From positions 1-9,729 of the forward strand of contig JAAZAH010000073.1 in the NCBI GenBank assembly GCA_012514415.1: DNA of 9,729 bases, read 5' to 3'. Origin of the DNA: Sandaracinaceae bacterium (lineage in GTDB: Bacteria; Myxococcota_A; Polyangia; Polyangiales; Houyiibacteriaceae). Shown in pieces: positions 1 to 6,043 of this stretch (positions within the stretch are counted from its first letter, which is position 1; every line of letters begins with the position of its first letter). Below the pieces are notes generated by a model. The model was not told the DNA's origin. It did not search any database and was given only the letters and a program-made list of their open reading frames with translations. A program made the position numbers and the translations under genes.

Positions 1-257
1 GCGTCGACATCGAGTCGTAGCGGCTCACACGAGGAGCAGCTCGGGCAGTGGGATTTATGAAGCAGCGGCCCGTTTCGGCGATCGCCGGAGGCGAGCTTTC
101 GGTCGAGCTCCTCACGCGTGAGTGAGCGCACGGGCAGGCGGAACGCCACGCGCGCTTCGATATTCTTCCGGTAAAAGCAAGGACCGAGCTCGTCGAAGAC
201 GAGAAATTCGGACGGCTCGCCTGGGAGAAGGATCGGGAGATTTCTCGATCGCGTCAC
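1..257 (-). CDS. N-terminal part of an aspartate/glutamate leucyltransferase / arginyl-tRNA-protein transferase (partial)
   Basis: The gene runs off the left edge; 85 codons are visible, read leftwards from a GTG at 257-255. The reading frame has a stop just upstream and no ATG or TTG between that stop and the GTG, so GTG is the only usual start. The visible part matches the N-terminal domain of the bacterial Bpt / eukaryotic ATE1 family. It has a Cys at about residue 27 (PCFYR), then ARVAFRLPVR, then the diagnostic GDRRNGPLLHKSHCPSCSSC (residues 58-77) followed by EPLRL. The spaced cysteines C27, C71, C74 and C77 are the conserved cluster of that domain. Such enzymes transfer Leu or Arg from tRNA to the N-terminus of proteins, marking them for N-end-rule degradation in the cytoplasm. 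The catalytic C-terminal domain lies outside the window, so Leu versus Arg specificity cannot be decided. The gene is divergent from the TauE/SafE gene. Confidence 0.82.
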   Translation of the reverse strand, partial: MTRSRNLPILLPGEPSEFLVFDELGPCFYRKNIEARVAFRLPVRSLTREELDRKLASGDRRNGPLLHKSHCPSCSSCEPLRLDVD

Positions 258-318
258 GATCTCATCATGCCATGAAAAAAAGCGGGGGGGTTAATCGTGG
301 GCGGGAGTCCTCGACCGA
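258..318. promoter_or_regulatory. Short divergent intergenic region with A7 and G7 tracts
   Basis: These 61 bases separate the GTG of the transferase gene (minus) from the ATG of the permease gene (plus), so they must hold the promoters of both unless transcription starts elsewhere. The visible features are an A7 run (275-281) and, two bases on, a G7 run (284-290). No clear -35/-10 pair was identified. A GGAG-type Shine-Dalgarno sits at about 304-307, 11 bases before the permease ATG. Confidence 0.4.
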
Positions 319-1152
319 ATGCGGCAAATCCGGCATAGATTCGGCGTGGATTTCGAGGTTTTTTGGCTCATCTATCCCGTTTTAGGGGCATTCATTGGCT
401 TCGTTGCCGGACTTCTCGGCGTGGGCGGCGGCGGTGTGATGGTGCCGATGCTCACGAGCCTCTTTTTGATGCAGGGCTTTCCGCATGAGCTTGTCGTCCA
501 CCTCGCGCTTGGCACCTCGATGGCGGCGATTGTACCGACCTCGATCGCGAGCCTCCGCGCGCACCATCGGCATGGCGCGGTGCGCGGTGAGGTGCTCAAG
601 CGAATCACCCTCGGGATCCTGCTGGGCACGTTCGCGGGGACGTTTATCGCGTCGCGCGTGGACTCACGGAGCCTTGCGGTCTTTTTCGCGCTCTTCATGG
701 CCTACGTCTCGTTTCAGATGTTCGCGGGCGTTCGGCCAGCGCCGCATCGAGAGCTCCCCGGCTTCTGGCTCACTAACCTCGTCGGCTTCGGCATCGGGTT
801 GATCTCGGCGTTGGTGGCGATCGGCGGCGGCTCGCTCTCGATCCCCTTCATGCTCTTCTCGAATATCCCGATGGCGGCGGCGGTGGGCACCTCGGCCGCC
901 ATCGGCCTCCCGATCGCGCTCTCGGGCACCCTCGGCTATCTCGTGAACGGCCTAGGCGTCGAGGGCGCGCCGCCCTATTCATTCGGCTTTATCTATCTAC
1001 CGGCGTTCGTGCTGATCAGCGGCGTGAGCGTGCTCACGGCGCCGCTCGGGGCGAAGCTCGCCCACCGCCTCCCTGTTCAGACGCTCAAGCGGGTCTTCGC
1101 CGTCGTGCTGCTGATGCTAGCGGCGAAGATGGTGCATGGGGTGTTTTTTTGA
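319..1152 (+). CDS. TauE/SafE (DUF81) family sulfite/anion exporter-like membrane permease
   Basis: The 277-residue integral membrane protein shows the two-fold internal repeat typical of the TauE/SafE family. The first half has GLLGVGGGGVMVP (about 31-43) and GTSMA (65-69). The second half has AIGGGSLSIPFM (about 167-178) and GTSAAIG (190-196). The C-terminus carries the usual PLGAKLAHRLP...LKR pattern. About eight hydrophobic segments are visible. Characterised relatives export sulfite, sulfoacetate or related organosulfur anions, or take up other anions; the substrate here cannot be read from sequence. The ATG at 319 has GGAG 11 bases upstream. A GTG at 346 (giving VDFEVFWLIYP) would better fit the short N-termini of relatives but has no ribosome-binding site. 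The gene ends 20 bases from the convergent lipoprotein gene. A sulfur role would fit the persulfide/CoA-disulfide reductase 2.5 kb away, but nothing links the two directly. Confidence 0.88.
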   Translation: MRQIRHRFGVDFEVFWLIYPVLGAFIGFVAGLLGVGGGGVMVPMLTSLFLMQGFPHELVVHLALGTSMAAIVPTSIASLRAHHRHGAVRGEVLKRITLGILLGTFAGTFIASRVDSRSLAVFFALFMAYVSFQMFAGVRPAPHRELPGFWLTNLVGFGIGLISALVAIGGGSLSIPFMLFSNIPMAAAVGTSAAIGLPIALSGTLGYLVNGLGVEGAPPYSFGFIYLPAFVLISGVSVLTAPLGAKLAHRLPVQTLKRVFAVVLLMLAAKMVHGVFF

Positions 1153-1172
1153 GGGTTGAGTGAGCGCGGGCT

Positions 1173-2535
1173 CTAATTGCAGAGGTCATCGTTATAGGCG
1201 AACCGGAGCTGCGCGCCGAGGCTGAGCGAGTCGCAGTCCGCGCCGTTCGAGCTGAGGTCGGAGAACGCCGCCATCAGGTTCGCGACGCCGCCGAAGTCCG
1301 CGAAAAATTCGCTAGCGCCGAGGTCGTCGATGAGCTTCTCGATGTCGTCCTGAATGCCGGCATCGCCGCCGACCCGGACGTCGCCGCCAAGGATGGCGAG
1401 GCTGCTGGTCTCGGTACCGGGCTCGGCGATCTCGAGGCGGACATCGAGGATGTTGATCGTGAGGTTGAGGTTAGTCGGAGTCCCACCGGTATTGAGCTCG
1501 ACGCCGGAGAGCGGGAGGGGGAGACGATCAAGCGTCGCGATGATCTTGCCGTCGGCAAGCTCGGCCTCCACGTCGACGAGCTCGGGGTATTCCATCTTGT
1601 TGATGATGAGCGTGAGCTGGATGTTGTCGTTCGCGCCGCCGGGAGAATAGCCACGGATATAGGCCATGACTTCGATGTCGCCGCGCTGGATGGCCTCGGC
1701 GATGCTTGCGTTGATGTCGACCTCCTCTTCTTCTTCGTCGCTGCCGAGCAGGAGGGCGACCATATCGAGAAGACCCGCAAGCGAGTTGTCGATGCCCTCG
1801 GGGTTCCCATCCGCGATGCCGCAACCGGTGGCCGGAGTCGCAGCATCGCCATACACGGTCACGTGATTGTCGAGGTTGAAGCCATACTCGGACTCGATAT
1901 CGAATGCAGAGACCCTCCACGCTTCGGCGTTATCGCGGCAATGCTTTCGGAGGTCCACCATCTTCACGCATTCACCGATAACGCATGAGCTTCCGCTCGG
2001 ACAGCGGATGCCGCACGCTCCGCAATGCGCCGAGTCGTTTCTAAGATCGACGCACTCGCCATTCGGACCGCATCCCGAATCACCCGGACAAGGCTCTTTG
2101 CAGACGCCTTCCTCGCACGTTCCGTCCAAGCCACATCCAAGCTTCCGCGGCTCCCCCTCATCGACTTGGCCATCGCAATTATTGTCGAGGCCGTCACAGA
2201 TCTCTTTTCCATCACCGCGGCAGACGCAGATATTGCCGGGTTCGGTGATGCGCGGCTCGCAGGTCCAGCCGGGCACGCAATCTTCATTCGAATGGCAATC
2301 CGAGGAGCAGACATAGCCGACCTCGGAGCGCGTGCAGACGAGGCCCTCGCAATCGGCGTGCGTTAGGCAAGGAGTGCCGACGTCATCGGTTCTGCCGATG
2401 AGCTCACCGTTCGTGCCCGCGTCGTGATTGCCTGCGTTTTGATCACCGCCGTTATTGGCGCCCGTATCGCTCGCCGCCGCAAGCGAAGAGGCCGAGAGTG
2501 AGGATGGAGAATAGAGTGAAAATGCGAAAAGACAT
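1173..2535 (-). CDS. Cys-rich MopE-motif lipoprotein, interrupted by an apparent +1 frameshift near 2472
   Basis: The body of the protein is clear, but no signal peptide lies in its frame. A good start exists in another frame: ATG at 2535-2533, with AAGGGG five bases upstream, encodes MSFRIFTLFSILTLGLFAC followed by GG. This is a type II signal peptide with lipobox LFAC (Cys19, codon 2481-2479). That frame stops at 2452. Removing one G of the gag codon at 2472-2470 joins it to SDTGANNGGDQNAG and yields a 453-residue lipoprotein. The mature part has a Gly/Asn/Asp linker, a Cys-rich region with a MopE-type metal-binding motif (ICDGLDNNCDGQVDEGE, about 113-128 after correction), an EGF/stigma-like CGACGIRCPSGSSC block, then about 250 residues of beta-rich sequence with five glutamates in a row (about 267-271). 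The protein is probably outer-membrane anchored or surface exposed; its function is unknown. The frameshift may be a sequencing error or a real mutation. An upstream in-frame Met at 2576 gives a leader without signal-peptide character and is not believed. Confidence 0.75.
2482..2535 (-). other. Lipoprotein signal peptide coding segment in the alternate frame
   Basis: Residues 1-18 precede the lipobox Cys. There is one Arg near the start (MSFR), a hydrophobic core IFTLFSILTLGLF, then A-C-G-G. The reading frame continues only to a TAA ending at 2452. Its ribosome-binding site (AAGGGG, about 2545-2540) is among the better ones in the window, which supports this as the true translation start of the Cys-rich lipoprotein. 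Confidence 0.75.
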
Positions 2536-2754
2536 GGCCGCCCCTTAGATCCGTGGAACGAGCTTCGAAGCATCACACGGTGGGGTGACAGATTTTGGAG
2601 AGCGGATCAGCGAATGAGCCAAGCGAGTGTTCTTGAATCGGCGCGTTCGTTCGCAAGTGGTCAAAACGAGGAGATGCTCGGGCCGCATCTCGAGCGCCTC
2701 AACCGCTCGCTCTCTTGGCCTCTTCGCCTCCGTCTTGGAATGCTCGGCGAAAGC
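2536..2754. other. 219-base intergenic region between globin and lipoprotein genes
   Basis: The region lies downstream of the globin gene and upstream of the lipoprotein gene, both on the minus strand. Open frames on both strands are short and have no recognisable protein content. It contains one perfect 7-bp inverted repeat (see the terminator candidate) and the ribosome-binding site of the lipoprotein gene at its left end. No convincing promoter hexamers were identified. Confidence 0.4.
2661..2691 (-). terminator. Weak candidate intrinsic terminator downstream of the globin gene
   Basis: On the minus strand, GAGATGC (2691-2685), a 7-base loop and GCATCTC (2677-2671) form a perfect 7-bp stem. 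It is followed by CTCGTTTTGA, which contains four consecutive Ts. It sits about 65 bases past the globin stop codon, a reasonable place for termination, but the short stem and T-run make it marginal. Confidence 0.3.
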
Positions 2755-3213
2755 TCAGCCCGCCGCCATCTCGGCGCGGATGCTCGCAAAATGCGGCTTC
2801 AGCTTCCCGCTCTCATCGAGGGTCTCGCACATCTCGGCCATGCGCCGAAAAAGTGTCGAGACGCGTTCACGCAGAGGGCTGGTGGCGAGAGCGCTTTGAT
2901 CGAGCGCCTGCTCCATGCAGAGCAGCCACGCTTCGCGTTCCTCGACGCCAATATCGAAGGGGGCATGAAGGGAGGGAATATTGGCTGAGCCGTAACGGGC
3001 GGCGTATTCGGCCGGGCCGCCCATCCATCCTCGGATGAAGATGTAGAGGCGCTCGCGGATCTCGCTGAGATCGACATCATGCATCTCGCGGATGCGTCGG
3101 GCCTCGGGGAGGGTGTCCATGCGATCGTAGAAATCATCGACAAGCGCACGTACCCCCTCATCGCCTAAAATTTGGTAGGGAGTTTGAGGATTCTCAGGCA
3201 TGCCCCTAAGCAT
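2755..3213 (-). CDS. Group II truncated haemoglobin (trHbO type)
   Basis: The 152-residue protein carries the hallmarks of group II 2-on-2 globins. These are FYDRMD (28-33, with Tyr29 at the B10-like position), LPEARRIREMH (35-45), the RGWMGGPAEYAARYG segment (61-75), the proximal His83 in LHAPFDIG, and EREAWLLCM (92-100). Trp96 is at the G8 position that distinguishes groups II and III. Group II globins bind O2 and NO and are linked to oxidative or nitrosative stress and peroxidase-like chemistry in the cytoplasm. The ATG at 3213 is preceded by AAGGGA at a spacing of eight bases, which favours it over the in-frame ATG at 3201. The start is divergent from a DUF1971/YeaR-like gene whose enterobacterial relative responds to nitrate and NO, so both could answer the same signal. 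Confidence 0.93.
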   Translation of the reverse strand: MLRGMPENPQTPYQILGDEGVRALVDDFYDRMDTLPEARRIREMHDVDLSEIRERLYIFIRGWMGGPAEYAARYGSANIPSLHAPFDIGVEEREAWLLCMEQALDQSALATSPLRERVSTLFRRMAEMCETLDESGKLKPHFASIRAEMAAG

Positions 3214-3322
3214 AGGGTCAATCCCTTAATTGGGCCGCCCAAACCGTAATAGGGTCCGGTGATCCGTCGCCTTCGGCGTTCGGAGCTGCGAATACTGTGA
3301 GATGGTAGGAGAGGAGCACGCG
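3214..3322. promoter_or_regulatory. Shared divergent control region with two short palindromes
   Basis: About 110 bases separate the globin start from the DUF1971 start. Two inverted repeats are visible. One is TTGGGC-C-GCCCAA (3230-3242), perfect over six bases per arm. The other is AGGG-TCAAT-CCCT (3214-3226), close to the globin start. A third small hairpin, CGCC-TTC-GGCG, lies at 3269-3279. The position and symmetry suit regulator binding sites, but none matches a known NsrR, FNR or NnrR consensus that could be asserted by eye. Confidence 0.4.
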
Positions 3323-3613
3323 ATGCTCGGCAATTCAACACTTCCCGAGGGTCTTAAGCTGACGCGAAAGACGAATGTTTTTGATGCAGAGACGGTGCCG
3401 AAAGGACTGCTCAAAGCGCATCAGATCGCCCTCGGCACGTGGGGGCTCTTGCGGGTCCTCGATGGGGAGCTTCGTTTTGTCCTCGAGAGCTCGGGGGAGT
3501 CGCGCGTGCTCCGCGCCGGAGAAGCGCAGGTGGTCGAGCCCGGCGTATCCCATCATGTCGAGCTCGGTCCGGATGCACGCTTCTTCATCGAGTTCCATCG
3601 CCCCGACGCCTAG
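3323..3613 (+). CDS. DUF1971 (YeaR/TehB-N-like) small cupin-fold protein
   Basis: The 96-residue protein resembles the DUF1971 family, which includes E. coli YeaR. Its order of elements is LPEGLKLTRKTNVF, then TVPKGLLKAHQIALGTWGLLRVLDG (about 25-48), then the VLRAGEAQVVEPGVSHHVEL stretch, then ARFFIEFHR at the end. The pattern is that of a small beta-barrel with a His/Glu cluster (EPGVSHHVE). The biochemical role is unsettled; yeaR in enterobacteria is induced by nitrate, nitrite and NO, and the related TehB N-domain is linked to tellurite resistance. A perfect AGGAGAGGAG ribosome-binding site six bases before ATG 3323 fixes the start; an in-frame ATG at 3302 lies upstream of that site and is not used. 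Its neighbour is the divergent globin gene. The stop codon lies six bases from the convergent flavoenzyme stop. Confidence 0.85.
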   Translation: MLGNSTLPEGLKLTRKTNVFDAETVPKGLLKAHQIALGTWGLLRVLDGELRFVLESSGESRVLRAGEAQVVEPGVSHHVELGPDARFFIEFHRPDA

Positions 3614-3616
3614 GCG
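3607..3616. repeat. 10-bp perfect palindrome at a convergent gene junction
   Basis: CGCCTAGGCG spans the TAG stop of the DUF1971 gene and reaches to within four bases of the flavoenzyme stop. It has no loop and no T-tract, so it is not a convincing terminator and may be chance. Confidence 0.3.
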
Positions 3617-3619
3617 CTC

Positions 3620-4996
3620 TTATCGCTGTCGGGCGAGGTCTTTTTGCGCAACGGTCGCGGCGATGAGGATCGGATCGTAGACCGGCGCGAAGGGCGGCGC
3701 GTAGGCGAGATCGTAGCTGGCGATCTCGCCTACGGTGGCGCCCGAGGCGAGCGCCGCCGCGTAGACGTTGACTCGCCCCGCGGCCCCTTCATCGCCGGCG
3801 AGCTGCGCGCCGAGAAGCCTCCCTGTGCCGCGCTCGACGATGAGCGTAGTGTGGAGCCGCCCTCCGCCCGGATAGCCATGTCCGCGCGTGCCGTGCTCGG
3901 AGCTCGACTCGAAGGCCGAGAGGCCGGCGCGCTCTGCCTCTTCGAGGCTGAGCCCGGTGCGCGCGAGCTCGATATCGAAGACCTTGAAGGCGGCTGTTCC
4001 CACGATCCCGGCAAATCGCTCGCCAGCGCCGACAGCGTTTGCGCCGGCGATCTTGCCTTGTTTATTCGCGGTGGGCCCGAGCGGGATATAGGTCGGCGCG
4101 TTGGTGACGCGGTGGCGCGCCTCGGCGCAATCGCCCGCAGCGAAGACGTCTTGGATGTTCGTTCGCTGCATCTCGTCGACAGCGATGGCACCGGTCTCTC
4201 CAATGGCGATTCCCGCCGCCTCGGCGAGCTCGCGATTCGGACGGATGCCGATCGAAAGGAGGACCATATCGCCCTCGAAATCCCCCTTATCCGTCTTGAC
4301 GCGCAGCCGATGATCGGCCGAGGACTCAATGGCCTCAACGCGCGTTTCGAGCGAAAGACCTACGCCATGCCGCTCGAGCTCCTCTGCAGCGAGCTCGGCG
4401 GGCTTGGCTGAAAAGCCTGCGGCCACGCGATCACGCATCTCAATGATGTGCACTTCGACGCCTCGGCCTCGGAGCCCATCGGCCATCTCGAGGCCGATAT
4501 AGCCACCGCCGACGATGATCGCTTTTTTTACGTTCTTTTCGGCAACGAAGCGCTTGATGGCGATCCCGTCGTCGAGTTCTCGAAGAAGAAAGACTCCCGG
4601 AAGATCCGTTCCGGGAAAGGGCGGAACGACGGGACGGGCACCGGTCGCGATGATCAGGCGATCGTAGTGGAGCTCTTCCTCGACTTCGGAGCCGTCCTCA
4701 CGATAACGAACTCTTTTTCGTTCGGTATCGATGGCGAGGACCTCGCTCTTGGTCCGGACGTCGATGCCGCGTTTTTTACGCGCAACCTCTGGAGTGAGGA
4801 CAACGAGATCCTCCATCTCGCGGGAGGGATCCTCGAGGTTGTACGGCATTCCACATGCGCCGTAGGAGATGAAGGGTCCTCGTTCAATAACTATTACCTC
4901 CGCCCCGGGCATGCGCCTCTTTGCCTGACTCGCCGCACTCATCCCCGCCGCGACGCCGCCGATCACCACCACGCGCAAATTCGCTTCGTTGCCCAT
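3620..4996 (-). CDS. CoA-disulfide reductase / NADH-dependent persulfide reductase family flavoenzyme
   Basis: The 458-residue protein is a pyridine nucleotide-disulfide oxidoreductase of the single-cysteine CoADR/Npsr class. The FAD-binding motif VVVIGGVAAGMSAAS lies at 9-23. The redox-active Cys48 is in SYGACGMPY, in place of the two-Cys motif of glutathione reductases. ATGARP is at 117-122, the NAD(P)H-binding VGGGYIGLE at 162-170, and the second FAD motif FAAGDCAE at 285-292. The C-terminal dimerisation domain ends with the family's YAPPFAPVYDP segment. Such enzymes reduce CoA disulfide or CoA persulfide with NAD(P)H in the cytoplasm. There is no C-terminal rhodanese domain, unlike the Shewanella Npsr. 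ATG 4996 has GGAGGG seven bases upstream; a longer frame to 5071 overlaps the thioredoxin and is rejected. It follows the thioredoxin gene after 19 bases, so the two are likely co-transcribed. CoADR versus Npsr specificity is unresolved. Confidence 0.9.
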   Translation of the reverse strand: MGNEANLRVVVIGGVAAGMSAASQAKRRMPGAEVIVIERGPFISYGACGMPYNLEDPSREMEDLVVLTPEVARKKRGIDVRTKSEVLAIDTERKRVRYREDGSEVEEELHYDRLIIATGARPVVPPFPGTDLPGVFLLRELDDGIAIKRFVAEKNVKKAIIVGGGYIGLEMADGLRGRGVEVHIIEMRDRVAAGFSAKPAELAAEELERHGVGLSLETRVEAIESSADHRLRVKTDKGDFEGDMVLLSIGIRPNRELAEAAGIAIGETGAIAVDEMQRTNIQDVFAAGDCAEARHRVTNAPTYIPLGPTANKQGKIAGANAVGAGERFAGIVGTAAFKVFDIELARTGLSLEEAERAGLSAFESSSEHGTRGHGYPGGGRLHTTLIVERGTGRLLGAQLAGDEGAAGRVNVYAAALASGATVGEIASYDLAYAPPFAPVYDPILIAATVAQKDLARQR

Positions 4997-5015
4997 CCTC
5001 GAACCCTCCAGACTT

Positions 5016-5396
5016 TTAGTGCTGCACTTGACTCTCGAGCTTGCGGATCGCCTCCTCCATATCGACCGCACGAACCGCTTCTAGGAGGTTGTCGATGGAT
5101 CCTGGCGAGAGCATCCCCGGCTCGATGTGCAGGAGATAGCCATCACGCATCACCGCAACCGTCGGAATGGATCGGATGCCGAAGGCGGCGGCGAGGCTTC
5201 GCTCGGCCTCGGTGTCCACTTTACCAAACTTCACGTCGGGATGGCGCTTTGCGGCGGCCTCGAAGATCGGCGCGAAGGCACGACAAGGGCCGCACCAGCC
5301 CGCCCAAAAGTCGAGGATGGTGATTCCCTCTTGGACAAGCTCTTCGTAGTTCGACTCGGTGACATCGATCGTCACGGCTTTTGTATTCGTGCTCAT
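5016..5396 (-). CDS. Thioredoxin with C-terminal helical extension
   Basis: The 126-residue protein has the canonical active site FWAGWCGPC (Cys35 and Cys38) and the cis-proline loop SIPT (Pro78), so it should be a working dithiol reductant. The N-terminal strand VTIDVTESNYEEL matches the family. After the core the chain continues with LLEAVRAVDMEEAIRKLESQVQH, a helix somewhat longer than in E. coli thioredoxin. There is no signal peptide from this start, so it is cytoplasmic. The ATG at 5396 was chosen from the family's N-terminus; GAAGGG lies only one base before it, which is unusually close. An upstream Met at 5414 (MWLLKG) and the longest frame (5495) add sequence without family support. 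It lies directly before the CoADR-type gene and is divergent from DoxX, which suggests a shared thiol-redox task. Confidence 0.9.
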   Translation of the reverse strand: MSTNTKAVTIDVTESNYEELVQEGITILDFWAGWCGPCRAFAPIFEAAAKRHPDVKFGKVDTEAERSLAAAFGIRSIPTVAVMRDGYLLHIEPGMLSPGSIDNLLEAVRAVDMEEAIRKLESQVQH

Positions 5397-5629
5397 ACCC
5401 TTCAAGAGCCACATCACGGCGAAAGGATTCAAGTGGAATCGACGGGCCTTGCGCGGGAGGCGGTCCGACGCTTTCGTCCGAGGTTGCGGATCCAAGCGCG
5501 GATGCGGCCACCTGGTGCTGAAAGCTGGATCAGCCGATGCGTCAAGGTCCGCCCCCGCTATGCAACACCCTAGGTTCGCCCACCGCTGCCTCCGTGCATC
5601 GGGGCGCGGCGGCTGTTAACTTCAGGAGC
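5397..5629. promoter_or_regulatory. Divergent intergenic region between thioredoxin and DoxX operons
   Basis: These 233 bases should contain promoters for both the minus-strand thioredoxin/flavoenzyme pair and the plus-strand DoxX operon. Open frames extending both genes into it have no family-like sequence. A near repeat of GCGGATCC / GCGGATGC occurs around 5486-5506. No confident -35/-10 elements or long palindromes were found. Confidence 0.4.
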
Positions 5630-6043
5630 ATGTTCGGAACTCCACGACCTCAGCTCGCATCCCTCATCCTACGGCTCACCGTTGGCGGCCTCATGCTGCC
5701 GCACGGCCTCTCAAAGCTCACCAAAGGTGTTGCGGGCATCCAATCGCAGCTCTCGAGCGTCGGTCTCCCCGAGTTCATCGCCTATGGCGCGCTCGTCGGC
5801 GAAATCCTCGCGCCTCTCGGACTCATCCTCGGGGTCTTCACGCGTCTTTCCGCCGCAACCGTCGCCTTCACCATGACCATGGCGATCTTCTTGGTGCACC
5901 GGCAGGAGATCTTCAGCCTCCGCCCGACGGGTGCGCTCGCAATCGAGCTCCCACTCCTCTTCCTCCTCGCCTCGGTCGTGATCTTTTTGAACGGTCCGGA
6001 TCGGTACGCGCTCGGACACCGCATTGGCCGTATTCGCGCATGA
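5630..6043 (+). CDS. DoxX family membrane protein
   Basis: The 137-residue protein has four hydrophobic segments (about 9-25, 50-70, 73-89 and 105-121). It has the DoxX signature LMLPHGLSKL (21-30) in the first loop, GEILAPLGLILG (58-69) in the second helix, and the closing NGPDRYALGH, equivalent to the family's GPGRYSLD. DoxX proteins are small inner-membrane proteins. In Acidianus a DoxX-named protein is a subunit of thiosulfate:quinone oxidoreductase, and in Mycobacterium DoxX links SodA and a thiosulfate sulfurtransferase in a thiol-homeostasis complex. The ATG at 5630 matches the family N-terminus; AGGAG lies only one base upstream. The longer in-frame start at 5537 adds sequence with no family support. 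It is the first gene of a plus-strand operon and its stop overlaps the next start (ATGA). The divergent thioredoxin/CoADR pair supports a redox role. Confidence 0.88.
   Translation: MFGTPRPQLASLILRLTVGGLMLPHGLSKLTKGVAGIQSQLSSVGLPEFIAYGALVGEILAPLGLILGVFTRLSAATVAFTMTMAIFLVHRQEIFSLRPTGALAIELPLLFLLASVVIFLNGPDRYALGHRIGRIRA

Noticed and set aside
122..385. Open frame on the plus strand that contains MKKSGGVNRG near 272
   Set aside because: It overlaps the transferase gene read on the minus strand and the start of the permease. Its composition is that of an out-of-frame shadow, and it has no ribosome-binding site.
1144..1172. T7 tract at the end of the permease gene as a terminator
   Set aside because: The tract lies inside the last codons and no stable stem precedes it.
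1867..2316. Plus-strand Ser/Pro-rich open frame of 149 codons
   Set aside because: It is the antisense image of the Cys-rich part of the lipoprotein; the Ser/Pro/His composition arises from reading Cys/Gly codons on the other strand.
3607..3616. Palindrome at the convergent stop codons as a bidirectional terminator
   Set aside because: A loop-free 10-bp palindrome without T-tracts cannot form a normal terminator hairpin.
3620..3700. Rhodanese domain fused to the flavoenzyme
   Set aside because: The protein ends just after the YAPPFAPVYDP dimerisation motif; there is no further domain.
3644..4411. Long plus-strand open frame (255 codons)
   Set aside because: It lies entirely antisense to the well-supported CoADR-type flavoenzyme; its Arg/Gly-rich composition is typical of antisense frames in GC-rich DNA.
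4448..5323. Long plus-strand open frame (291 codons)
   Set aside because: It runs antisense across the flavoenzyme and thioredoxin genes, both with clear motifs, and has no recognisable content itself.
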